A stretch of 64,000 bases of DNA, taken from positions 3,083,001 through 3,147,000 of the forward strand of contig NC_064042.1 in the NCBI RefSeq assembly GCF_932526225.1. Reading direction: 5' to 3'. The first letter of the stretch is position 1, and every line of letters begins with the position of its first letter. This stretch comes from Nematostella vectensis (lineage: Eukaryota; Cnidaria; Anthozoa; Actiniaria; Edwardsiidae). The notes under the pieces are model-generated. The model was not told the origin of the DNA and did no database searches. It saw only the letters and a program-made list of their open reading frames with translations. Both the position numbers and the translations under genes were made by a program. Below are positions 48,334 to 58,882 of the stretch, in pieces.

Positions 48334-48669
48334 ATGAGCAACAATAGTACCATCACTTTTATCATTATCGTTATCATCTTTCACTTTCTCCTCGTCGTTG
48401 CCACGCCATCTCCTGAAAGCAAGGCGTCAAGCAAGAGTAACGAGCAAAAAAGGAGTACATCTATTCCAAATAAGGTTGCACCCGCGAATCAGTGTATCGT
48501 TACCCACAGTGGTCCATGGGTAAGGTATAAATGGATGAATCTTGGTCTCTTGACGCCGTATGAACGTTTAGAGGTAAATAAACAAGAATGCCAAAGCTTT
48601 ATAACCCTGTGTTTGTTTTTATTTACACTGCGGGTTACGACACAGATTCTCGAGTACAGCCTTATATAA
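48334..48669 (+). CDS. Candidate small secreted or membrane protein (first exon?)
   Basis: An ATG at 48334 opens a frame beginning MSNNSTITFIIIVIIFHFLL, a good signal peptide or anchor, with likely cleavage after VVATP or nearby. A basic S/K-rich stretch follows, then one cysteine and a W/Y-rich segment (GPWVRYKWMNLGLL). The frame could end at TGA/TAA by 48669, or splice at the donor GAG|GTAAAT at 48574, giving 80 codons. I found no convincing next exon. No recognised family. Confidence 0.4.
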   Translation: MSNNSTITFIIIVIIFHFLLVVATPSPESKASSKSNEQKRSTSIPNKVAPANQCIVTHSGPWVRYKWMNLGLLTPYERLEVNKQECQSFITLCLFLFTLRVTTQILEYSLI

Positions 48670-48776
48670 AATAGGTTTATGCTTATCTTAATTAGTTATC
48701 ACTTTTTATTTCTTTTTACTGATTTAATTCTTAGTGTCCTTCTTATCTTCCGTTTATGGTTATGATTGTCCAACAC

Positions 48777-50229
48777 CTAAACATCGTAAGCCACCAAGGT
48801 CTCGTCTTTCATAATTTCTTCAAAAATTTGCGACTTGTTCGCTCTCCGGGTGCGTTTACCACCAGCTAAGCTGTTAGCGTCCATGATGCCCTGCGCGGGT
48901 GGTTTGTCATTTGATGTTGCTTTCGTTACTCTGTGGTATCTGCCATCATCCATGATGCTCTGCGCGGGTTGTTTGTCGTTTGATGTTGCTTTCGTTACTC
49001 TGTGGTATCTGTTATCATCCATGGTGCTCTGCGCGGGTGGTTTGTCGTTTGATGTTATTGCTGGCTCTGCGAAATGCCTGTCACCATCCATGATGCTTTG
49101 CGCGGCTGGCCTGCTGTTTGTTTCTATCATCGGCACCTCGTTGTTTCTGTTGACATCCATGATGCTCTGCAATGGAGCCTTGTAGTCCGTTGCTGTTATC
49201 TGCGCTCTCTGTTGTCTGTTGCCATCCATGATGCTTTGCGCGACTGGCCTGCTGTTTGTTTCTATTATCGGCACCTCGTTGTTTCTGTTGACATCCATGA
49301 TGCTCTGCGATGGAGCCCTGTAGTCCGTTGCTGTTATCTGCGCTCTCTGTTGCATGTTGCCATCCATGATACTTTGCGCGGGTGGCCTGCTGTTTGTTTC
49401 TGTCATCGGCACTTCGTGGTTTCTGTTACCATCCATGATTCTTTGCGCGGTTGGCCTGCCTTGAGTTCTTGCCATCAATACCCTATGATGTATAATACCG
49501 CCCGTGTAGTTCTGCACGTTGTTTTTTGCTTTGTCTGGTACCAAGTCATGTTTGACGTCCGTAATACTTTGCGCGGTTGGCCTGCCGTTTGTTGTTGCTA
49601 TCGGCACTGTAGGATGCTTTGATGAATGGTGAATTTCCACAACGGTTCTAGCAACCGTTTCAGTATTATCAGTCTGCGTAGAACTACTAGACAATGCCTG
49701 AGTTCTCTGTGAATTCCGTCTAGATCGTTGACTCTCTTTCATGCTCAAATCTTGTCGAATGTTTTGCTCTTTTTTGACGTAGCGTAGAGAAATATGCGCT
49801 GCGAAAAGCAGCGAACAATGCCTCATTGATCGCTTCTGTTCTCACAACCGAGTCACAAATAACAGCATGGCAGTGAATTTCCTCTTTCGAAAGATGATTA
49901 TTAAAAACAAAAACATTACATCCGTTTCGTGGAAAGACAGCATACGAAGTGCTCGCCAGGGAAATTCGAACAATTTCCCGGAAACGGTCTTTTTTTCCTT
50001 CCGAAAGCAAAGAAATTCTTTCTTCTGATATCTTGAGGCGAACATTACGCGAGTTCTTTTTCCCGCTTTCGCTATGTTGCAAATTCATAATTTTCGCTAT
50101 GGAATCGTCAATTCCTCTCACTCCGTGTGTGTTTAAAACACATCCTATATAACGAACTGGGAGAGCATTGTCTTTCTCTAGTTCTTTTGAAGCACCTTCT
50201 AATCCCAGTTTTCTCCTAACTGACTTCAT
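48777..50229 (-). CDS. PTB-domain protein with 20-residue repeat tail, probable frameshift
   Basis: The first frame (50229-49720, 169 residues) holds a PTB/PID domain at ~24-150: VRYIGCVLNTHG, GIDDSIAKIMN, CNVFVFNNHLS, IHCHAVICDS and a last helix. A second frame (open 49826-48777, 349 codons) overlaps its end. Deleting one base in the six-A run (six T on the plus strand, 49770-49775) joins them, giving a tail of about 330 further residues. That tail has ~9 repeats of ~20 residues built on RPxAQSIMDxNR. The stretch could also be read as a short PTB protein plus an out-of-frame minisatellite, but the 349-codon openness and repeat-period divergence favour one gene. AATAAA on the minus strand lies at 48705-48710. 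It is a tandem paralogue of 46661-47317. Confidence 0.6.
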
Positions 50230-51136
50230 ATCTTGTTTGATCTTCTCTTACTTTTATGACGCTTTCACAAAGACGCAAAATTATTCTAGCGTTAAGAGAC
50301 GCAGAACTCACGAATATGATAAACGACGATAAATGCAATTTCCATTCTAGAAACCACTCTTCATTCGTCGGGAAACACGTTTTATAAACTGTGGGGATCT
50401 GCTGTGTTTTAATAGGCTCTCAGAAATTATCTATACATTTTTGCCCCGGGGGTTTTGTGTGAATGGAAGAGAAGGCAGGTTCAAAAAATTTGAAGAGCCA
50501 ATTGGATCGCAGAGGCTCGTATATTGAAAAATGATAAAAACAATAATAAAAAAAATAAAAAATGAAGGCATAATGTTTGGTTCATGTCTCCTTAGACTTG
50601 TGAGAGGAAAAGAAACTTAGAAATAATTGTTTTTAATGGATCTAATTTATTTTCTAAAAATAGCATGATTTGGTAAACTTTTCAAACAAAGCTACGTGTT
50701 TGAAACATTATACAAATCATCAGCTATATATTTTGATAATGGCAAACGTTAATCTTATATCACAGGCATTTTTCTAACTTCTTACAGTGGCTAGAAATGG
50801 TTAGATATGCATAGAATATAACAAAATATACGATAAGTATATCTAAAAAAGATAAGAATTTTATTTCATTTCTGATTTATCTGCACAGCGTTATCATAAT
50901 GTTATCGAAACACGATATCGAATCAGACTAGATATCATGCAGAGGTTAAAAAAAATAATATGAATGTCCCTGACGCAGTTAGCCTACACAAATAAAAAAA
51001 ACCCACATGGATAATAAACAAGGACAAATAAAACACTGATAGAAAAAAAAAGTAAATAAAATTAATAATTGAGGGAATAGAAATTACAATAGAAAAGGAT
51101 TATATGTAGTTGAAAAATTGTTGCAGGTCTGCTTTG

Positions 51137-51187
51137 GTTGCCGTGGAGACCATTAAGGATGGCTTTAGGGGTGGTTGCCATGGTGAC
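51137..51187. promoter_or_regulatory. Pair of RFX X-box-like motifs
   Basis: GTTGCCGTGGAGAC (51137-51150) and GTTGCCATGGTGAC (51174-51187) both match RYYNYY-nn-RRNRAC and are 37 bp apart. RFX sites of this form control ciliary genes in animals. The nearest start is the PTB gene, ~900 bp away on the minus strand. Confidence 0.45.
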
Positions 51188-51553
51188 ATTTACTGACAGT
51201 GGTCATTAGCGTGTATTACAAACATAGCTGGTACCGGGTGAATTATTCAAGCACAACAGTATTGTGACCGAATAACGTTAGCCAGACGCGAACTGTCAAT
51301 AGACCGTTGATCAAAGAAATTCCGAAATTTTAGGGGTAGTCAGACGGCTATGTGCTTGTTGGAGTGGCTAACTCACAATTAAGAACAATTACGATTCACA
51401 TTTGAAAAACAAAAAAAGAAAACAATAGTTGTGTTAGAAATACCAGACGCTTACATGGTGTTACATTGGCTTTCACAAAATTCAGGTATGTAAATGAAAA
51501 CGCTAATTAAAATAAAATAATTCGCTAATTTCATTGTGGAGCTTTGCGTATAG

Positions 51554-51808
51554 TTAGGTATAAGTCAATAACGGACACTTTGTTTCATATATATCATTAT
51601 TGATTGGTTTAAGATGAGCAGCCTCGAAATTGTTGGTCGTGTTGAAAGTCGACAGATTACCGTAATCTTCGTTTAGTAGCCAGACGACCGGTTCTTTATT
51701 TCTGATCACATTTTTGCTATACATCTGGCTCAAAGCGATGAAAGCGCAAACAGCAACTGTTGTTTGGCAAATGACAGTTTTACGACAGAAAAGTTTTATG
51801 GGTTTCAT
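51554..51808 (-). CDS. Doubtful type II membrane frame
   Basis: From the internal Met at 51808 the frame gives ~84 residues: a basic start (MKPIKLFCRK), a hydrophobic segment (TVICQTTVAVCAFIALSQMY) and two potential N-glycosylation sites (NLST, NTTN). That layout resembles the anchor exon of a Golgi enzyme, but no downstream exon, donor or family was found. Confidence 0.25.
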   Translation of the reverse strand: MKPIKLFCRKTVICQTTVAVCAFIALSQMYSKNVIRNKEPVVWLLNEDYGNLSTFNTTNNFEAAHLKPINNDIYETKCPLLTYT

Positions 51809-52205
51809 TATACTTCTAACGAATGCAGGGGAGTATGGATAAATCATTCACGATAATCCATTAAAGGCCATCGATGTATGGCTTAGATTCATCATTTTAT
51901 TCTTTCGTACGGATGCCTTAAGTTTCTTTTGGTCATTGAACTGCCATTTTACATCTGTCAGAGTGCGACGCTTATCACAATTAAAGTCACAGAGCGAAAA
52001 TGTTACAGATTCAGTCTTCCAACACGATAAGTCCAACAACAAACGACTATTTCATTGTAAACACTCTATATTTTTTTTCATATGGAGTGCAGACGCTTAT
52101 TTGAGGGTGAATCTTATTCAATATTTGGTGACTTAAAGGGCGCTTATTCGGAATAGGGAGTTTATTTGAAGTTGAGAGCTAGAATTGAGTATGGGTAGAA
52201 CATAC

Positions 52206-52355
52206 CAGTGGAACCTTCATATAACGTACTCTTCCCAAAGTCCTAATTTAAAACTTTTCAACTCTGCGTGTAAAAACATCCATCAAGTGGTGACCTACTT
52301 ATAAGGGACACCATTTGTGTTCCTGGGGCTGCCCCTCTATATGAAGGTTCCACTG
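52206..52355. mobile_element. CAGTGGAACC-terminus MITE
   Basis: Inverted termini CAGTGGAACCTTCATATA and TATATGAAGGTTCCACTG flank ~150 bp; TA adjoins the right end and lies just outside the left. The terminus resembles pogo/Tc1-type ends, but I cannot assign it firmly. Confidence 0.75.
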
Positions 52356-52873
52356 TAACGATTCACCGACGGTCAAGTCTTCGTAAGTCTGATTACAAAT
52401 GAAAGAACTGAATTTCTTGTCCTTTATTTCCAGGTTTTATTTGTGGAACAAATCGTCCTAAATCAAGACTTTCACTAGATTAGAACACTGTTTCGTCATT
52501 CTGCTGGTGGTGCTGACCCTTGATACATAAAACCGGCAACACGGTACAGCGGCTGATCTCATAGCGCATGCGTGTCCATGCTTTGCATACCAGCGCAATG
52601 TCTGCATGCTAGTCGATGTCTTGTGACAAGTCACCTTATGAAGATAATCAATCAGTAAACCAGCTACTTGGTGAAACAGCAAGATGTTAGTTACAAGCTG
52701 ACATTCTACTAGTCCTGGATATTCACTACACAGCGGTATTTTGCAAGGCGCATGCTCTGTCCAACACAAGAGCATAGCAAAGGCGATTCGGTGCTCACCC
52801 GACATATCGCCATCATTGAATGTGTCCCAAAATTCCATTGCTCAGCGGTCATCTTTCACGCGCATGCTCTGTC

Positions 52874-53991
52874 ATGCTACCTAACCTGGGTCTGGGTTGG
52901 GTCTGCCTTCTATTTGTAGTGCTTACACTCGGCAGCATGTTGACGTCATACATTGTAGCTTTCATCCATGGTCACGTGTACCCGTTCATGCCTGCCGTTA
53001 GCGATACAGGCGTGCTGTCACCCGAGAAGTACATTTTCCGGGAGCTGAATAATTTGGCTTCATTTCTATTCATTGCGACTTGCTTCGTGCGGTATATGCA
53101 ATATCAAATAGTGGCAGAGCAGTGTAGAGAAGAGAGCGTCAAGTTATCGCGTTTGAACAAGTTGACTTTTGGTATAGGGACATTGTCTGGTGTGTCTATG
53201 ACATTTGTGGCCAATTTTGAGATTCAAAAGGTGAGTGATGAGTGAGAAAAATGCCTATTTACATCAGCACCGAAACATGTTGAGCTTTTAACTTGACTAG
53301 TCGGCTCTTATTTGGGATATTGTCTTATTCTCGAACATCATGTTGTCCATTGAGCCTCGCCCTATTCTTGTTTGAAAAGGAAACACTTTCAATAAGACAG
53401 TTTTTAGCAGCCTAAACAGGCTCTACTGAAACTGTCCCCTTTTTTGAATTGGTCCGGTTACCAAATATCCCCTTGCCCCTCCCCTTTCACCACAGAAAGT
53501 CCCCCCTTCCCCTCTCCATCACCACAGCAAAAAGCCATGACAGAAGAACACTAATATGGATAGGTTTCATATCCACACAGACTGTCTCCTTTCACGATGT
53601 TGGCGCGGTCAGCGGTTTCTCAGGAGCTCTCGTCTACTGCTGGCTCCAGACACTCATGTCCTACAGGCTACGCGACCACGGTGTCATCAACAGTACAGCG
53701 GTCTGCCACACTAGGACCATGCTCTCAACAATTATGACCTTGACATTTATAATATTTCTTGGATTCCAAGCAAAGTCACATTGGGACTGGGACCGAGTGC
53801 GTCCTAATTATCATTTTCTCGCCAAGCTGCATTGGGGACCTGAAGATCCCGGATATGTCAGTCACGTGATTAGTAATTTGTCAGAGTGGTCCTATTCCGC
53901 GGCGTTTTTGCTTTTTGTTTTGACTTTTTTGACGGAATTTAAATCAATAAGAATAACTTCTGATATCTCGTCGTCCGAGTGTTGGGCGTAA
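52874..53991 (+). CDS. DRAM/TMEM150 (Frag1/DRAM/Sfk1) family membrane protein
   Basis: Two exons, 52874-53230 and 53581-53991, give 255 residues (DRAM1/2 are 238-266). I chose the Met at 52874 (MLPNLGLGWVCLL) because family members begin just before the first helix; an upstream in-frame Met at 52820 would add 18 residues. Family features: PAVSDTGVLSPEK after helix 1, the NNLASFLFIATCFVRYMQ helix, LNKLTFGIGTLS, VANFEIQ before the intron, then HDVGAVSGFSGALVYCWLQT and LHWGPEDPGYVSHVISNLSEW. Six helices are expected. DRAM proteins are lysosomal/plasma-membrane and linked to autophagy; TMEM150 relatives act in phosphoinositide-kinase localisation. Which subgroup this is I cannot say. A probable AATAAA is at 54710. 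Confidence 0.93.
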
Positions 53992-54045
53992 AGTCGGAGT
54001 GTTAGGCGATAAGCACGCTATGCAAATTAGATCGCACTTGTCTAT

Positions 54046-54297
54046 CTACCTATCCTCTTTGCGCTCAGTTGCGCATAAGACCTTAATACTTCCCCTCCAT
54101 TTGCGCCAATCTCGAGCTACCACCCTTGCCTCCTCCCAAGAGTTCCATCCTGCCTCTGCTCTCTCCTTTTCAACCGACCGCCCCCAAGTTGTCTTAGGTC
54201 TTCCTACTTTTCTTTTCCCGTCGGGCTGCCATGTAAGTGCAGTGCAGTTCTGAATTAGTTTTTTTATGCGGGAAAGTATGACCTGGCACTCTTTCAA
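54046..54297 (-). pseudogene. C-terminal relic of a non-LTR retrotransposon
   Basis: The frame contains WQPDGKRKVGRPKTTWGRSV, then WNSWEEARVVARDWRKWRGS and VLCATERKED. This GKR-GRP-TW ... W...LCA pattern is the conserved extreme C-terminus of many invertebrate LINE polyproteins. The upstream RT is missing; the adjoining ~150 bp are degraded. It sits in the DRAM 3' flank, antisense to it. Confidence 0.75.
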
Positions 54298-54299
54298 CC

Positions 54300-56037
54300 T
54301 CTTCCCCTACATGAAGTACTGACCCTTGGGTATTACATGGCGTATAGGACCTTTTATGCGTTCCAGATTGCACCAAAAGACGTTCGAAATAACCATGTCC
54401 GTCAGTTGCTGCGATCCAGGGGGGCAGTGATCCAGGGGAAGGCAGGAATTGCACCCGTTAGGGTGGATTATTAGAAGAAATGTATGGGAGCTAAATTGTA
54501 CAAATTCTATTTTACAAATTCTTTTAAATTCTACAAATTCTATTTTATTTATTGGCGCCATCCGGTCACTGAAGTATGAATGACCAATAATTCGGGACTT
54601 TGGGAAGAAGGTTGAAATAATTGTGGCTTGAAATATATGAGATGTTCTTAAACTTATGCAGATGGCCATTTGCTACAAAAAAATTATTACGTTAAAATGT
54701 CACTCTCTAAATAAAGTTTCATTCAATCTGACAAATTGAGTGCGTCTTGAGTATTATCAAATGGATAAATATGGAGAAATTAAGGAGCGTTTTATAATAC
54801 ATAACCTATGTGACTGATTATATCTTAAAACAATGAATATGCTTTATTCATCAAATTTAATCGAAACAAAAAAAGCAATTAGCTTTTCCAAATCAGCCGA
54901 TGGAAATGGATGCTTTCTCCACTTGTTATTTTGCTAGGGTGAAATGTCGGCTGACAGGGACGTCACTAAACGCAAGCCCCTTTAAGTCGTTAAAGAGTCT
55001 TGGTGGATCATTTAAGAAGAGAGAAAAATATCTAGCACCCCACACAGGGAGCTGTAAGTCTACAATACTGCAAAGCTTGGAAGCAATTTAAACTTTTTAG
55101 GTGGGCTACCTGTGTGCCCCACGTGGCTCTCGTCGCCTCGTTACCATAGTATCCGCCCCCGTCTTTGGATCTATGAGAAAAAAGTTATTGTCCGCATGTC
55201 AATATGCAAAACGTTTTAAAGGACTGCTGTGGGCACAGTCGAAAAAGAAATGGTAAGATTTAAACGTTTGCAGCCTTCAAGGCATTCAACGAGACTACAA
55301 AAGGGAGAAATAATTAAACGGGTTAATGTATGAGATATTTATATACTGTGTAATTATTGAAGGGCTGGATGAAGCACACGTAGCGAAACGTTTTCTTGGA
55401 GGAATCGCTCACTTCAGCACTTTGCTTGATCTAAAGGGATTCAAAATTGTTTTTATTTGTCAATATTGTTGCCTTTACCGACTCAAATTTATTATGCGGA
55501 GAGTGAAAGCAAAAATCGTAAGCCTCACAAACTCCAAGAAATATCTTGTTTGTGTCTCAAACGAGTTTCAAACGAATTTATACCTTATTTATACGATTAA
55601 TTCTTTTCGATACGTTTATACTTACGTTATGTAAGTATTTTCATATTGTTTATCTCCCTTGTTCTATTATACATTTCCAAAGTGAATAGCGACTACTAGA
55701 TAATGATTGTCATATGCGTTATACTATACAGCTGTGTCCAATCTTCTTATTGACTTTGTATATTTCTCTATGTGGCGACCACGCTGTCAGTGTTATGGAG
55801 TAGACTAGATAGAGATTCGTATATGGATGATGCCCCTTTGTTTGCGACTGCTGAATGTTTTTGTTTCTAATTTGCTTAGTTAGTGACTTCTATGTATTAT
55901 TCTCTAACTGGCGACTGCCCTTTGAGTTTATTTGTTCTAGAGAGCGATAGTATATTAGTGATGTGTCTTAGATAGGAAGTGATACGTGCGATATACCGTA
56001 TGTTTTAGCTAGAAACTAGTATGTGTTCTATTTTTAG
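54300..56037. other. Intergenic / upstream of the GT54 gene
   Basis: AT-rich; DRAM poly(A) candidate at 54710. A weak hammerhead-like core lies at 55365-55390. The first GT54 exon with a start codon may lie here but I could not identify it. Confidence 0.4.
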
Positions 56038-57816
56038 CTAACGACTGCTATATGCCGTGGTCGTGGACAGAGAAGAGTTCTTCTTCTGTTTCTTATTGCA
56101 TGTTTATCGACCAGCCTACACTGGAATCTCACCAGAAACGGGGGTAAGCACATCAAAGCAGCAGAAGTATCACCGCTATTGCATCATTATTATTATCAGC
56201 AGTATCATCATCATCATCGTCGTCGTCGTCAGCAGCAGCATCATCAGCATCAGCATCATCATCAGCATCATCACCACCACCACCACTATTACCATCACCA
56301 TCACCATCACCATCACCATCACCACCACCATCACCATCACCATCACCATCACCATCACCATCACCATCACCATCACCACCACCATCATCACCACCACCAT
56401 CATCACCACCACCACCATCATCACCATCACCATCACCATCACCACCACCATCATCACCATCACCATCACCATCACCACCACCATCATCACCATCACCATC
56501 ACCATCACCACCACCATCATCACCACCACCACCACTATTACCATCACCATCACCACCACCATCATCACCACCACCACCACTATTACCATCACCATCACCA
56601 TCACCATCACCATCACCATCACCATCACCACCACCATCACCATCACCATCACCATCACCATCACCATCACCATCACCATCACCACCACCACCACCATCAC
56701 CACCACCACCACTATTACCATCACCATCACCATCACCATCACCATCACCACCACCATCACCATCACCATCACCACCATCACCACCACCACCATCACCATC
56801 ACCATCACCATCACCATCACCATCACCATCACCATCACCATCACCACCACCACCACCATCACCATCACCATCACCATCACCATCACCATCACCATCACCA
56901 TCACCATCACCATCACCATCACCATCACCATCATCATCACCATCAGCATTATTAGCGGTTTTTCGTCATCTTTCTCATAATCACAATCACCATTATTATG
57001 ATGATAACCCATTTATCAGATGGTCATGATCAACAGATGGGGTACAAGGGGTGCGTTTGCTCTCCCCCCCCCCCCCCCCACAACGGCCGAAAGTCTCTTT
57101 CGGTTCGCAATAGACGGGCTATTTGTAGACAAATCTATCAAACATAAGCGAATAAAATAGAAAAGGCATTCTAGATAACTCTGGTATGTCATAAATCTAT
57201 AAGTCAGACATTTTTGCAGCCAAATCCGATAACGTTCCATGGAGATACTGCAATGGCATAAAAAAAAATCCCTTTTTGTTCTTTCTGGGGAGGTCAGATC
57301 ATAAATCAGAAACCCTACCCAGAACTTTTCCCCTCCCCCGGAAAATTGGATTCACCTTTTGGATTTCGCACCCCCTAAGAAAAATCCTGGGTATGGGCCT
57401 GACTAATGTCATCATCTTATGAAACCTAGACGGTGATGGTAGTGTCTTTGTAGCACCCAAAATCAGCAACAGAATCAACATTCTCCTTCTTTTAGGGGAA
57501 GACCTGTGTGTGTACGACAAAGACACTGAGTCAGACACTGGGGTTCACCTTACGAAAGCGCCGAGCTACTCCTGCGGCAATGCCACCAGAGTACAGACAC
57601 CGGTAGCAGACGACGCTTCTGTTGTCGGGTGCACATCGGACAGCAGTGAGATTATCTATAAGAAGGATGTCAGGCTGCTTGGGCGACCTCTCGATTCAAC
57701 AAGTAAGACATTTTGTATGGAAAAACGTCATCAACATCATCATCATCACTATCGTCATCACTATCATCATCATCATCATCCCCACCACCACCACCACCAC
57801 CACCACCACCACCACT

Positions 57817-57858
<42 letters not shown>

Positions 57859-58882
57859 AGCATAAACAACATAATCACGTGACTACAGTATTTTGTAGCG
57901 GGTTTTACAATGCGTGACTACAGTATTTTGTAGCGGGTTTTACAATGCGTGACTACAGTATTTTGTAGCGGGTTTTACAATGCGTGACTACAGTATTTTG
58001 TAGCGGTTTTTACAATGCGTGCATTTTTTTTGTACTTTTTATGCATTTTTGCATACATTTTGTGCACCAGAGTTGCGCACGACGCACTATCCTTTGCTAG
58101 GTACTAAACCCACTTGCTAATTAGATATATATGTGAATATATGTGTTGTTATAGATGAATGAATTAACGAGTTCGTGTCTCTTTTTCACCCAGGATTCTT
58201 AACTATAGGGATCCCAACGGTGGAACGAGTCTACAAAAACATGTCTGTCTCTTACATCGAAGGCACTCTGAACTCCCTCATCTCCCACATGACGGAGGAA
58301 GAAATGAAAGAAGTCCTTCTCGTAATTTTTCTCGCTGACTTTAATCCCGCCTCTCGGCATCGCATCCTCCATAAGCTTGAGACTCAATACAAGAAGCACA
58401 TCGAGTCTAACCTCATCCACGTCATAGAGGCACCACGAGAGTTCTATCCAAGGCTAAACGGTCTGATTCGCACCTTCAATGATAAACCGGAGAGAATGTT
58501 CTGGCGCTCTAAGCAGAGTATTGATTACGTGTTTCTATTAGGGTACTGCGAGGGAATGTCGCGGTACTACATGCAATTGGAAGACGATGTCGAATCTGAA
58601 CCCCGATTTATCGCCACCATAAAGAGAGTTATTGAGAGAAACAAGCAATTCAAATGGACTTTCTTGCAATTTAGTTTTTGGGGTTTCATAGGGAAATTCT
58701 TTCGGAATGAAGAGCTGCCATACTTGGGTTTAATGTTGCGAAGGTTTTATTCTGATGTCCCATGTGATTGGAATTTAATGCACTTTAAGAAGCTACGCGG
58801 GGACATTGGAGCGATAAATGCGTATTTTGGCGGAGAACAGTTTCATCATATGGGGCATCAATCGTCTTCTTTAGGGACATAA
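56038..58882 (+). CDS. GT54 (MGAT4-like) glycosyltransferase, 5' end incomplete
   Basis: Exons 56038-56143, 57496-57702 and 58194-58882 join in phase (each leaves one base). The first encodes a basic stretch then a hydrophobic segment (RGRGQRR, VLLLFLIACLSTSLHW) and an NLT site, fitting a type II Golgi anchor. The second is a stem region rich in D, T and S. The third carries the GT54 catalytic domain: LTIGIPTVERVYKNMSVSYI, EAPREFYPRLN, ERMFWRSKQSIDYVFLL, YYMQLEDDVES (acidic metal/donor motif), FLQFSFWGFIGKFFR and DWNLMHF. MGAT4 enzymes add beta-1,4-GlcNAc to the alpha-1,3 mannose of N-glycans. The protein ends at HHMGHQSSSLGT, where family members usually continue ~150 residues into a C-terminal domain. 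The start codon is not found; exon one is weaker than the others. Confidence 0.82.
56170..56965. repeat. CATCAC hexanucleotide satellite
   Basis: About 800 bp of CAT/CAC trinucleotides, mainly CATCAC, with blocks of CACCACCACTATTAC. It begins ~26 bp after the putative donor at 56144. All His-, Thr/Ile- and Met/Val-rich frames here are artefacts. Confidence 0.97.
57240..57402. mobile_element. Second copy of the CCTGGGTA-terminus dispersed element
   Basis: GATACTGCAATGGCATAAAA through AATCCTGGGTATGGGCCTGA matches 39555-39726 with scattered differences. The same element may extend left to ~57040, where another C run occurs. Confidence 0.65.
57727..57865. repeat. CAT/CAC microsatellite
   Basis: Trinucleotide CAT and CAC runs followed by CAGCAGCAG, starting ~24 bp after the GT54 donor at 57703. 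Confidence 0.95.
57881..58020. repeat. 35-bp tandem repeat, four copies
   Basis: Four near-identical copies of GTGACTACAGTATTTTGTAG then CGGGTTTTACAATGC, directly after the CAT microsatellite in the GT54 intron. Confidence 0.95.

Larger units (their letters stand above)
50230..52873. other. Intergenic, PTB gene to DRAM gene
   Basis: AT-rich. Notable items are the X-box pair at 51137-51187, a doubtful small minus-strand frame at 51554-51808, and a MITE at 52206-52355. The two promoters flanking this space point away from each other (minus-strand PTB, plus-strand DRAM). Confidence 0.5.

Noticed and set aside
48835..49622. Plus-strand open frames opposite the PTB repeat tail
   Set aside because: They are shadows of the 60-bp coding repeat on the minus strand.
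56057..57012. Long His-, Thr/Ile- and Met/Val-rich open frames on both strands
   Set aside because: They are translations of a CATCAC satellite; any frame stays open. Only the short segment before 56144 has exon-like features.
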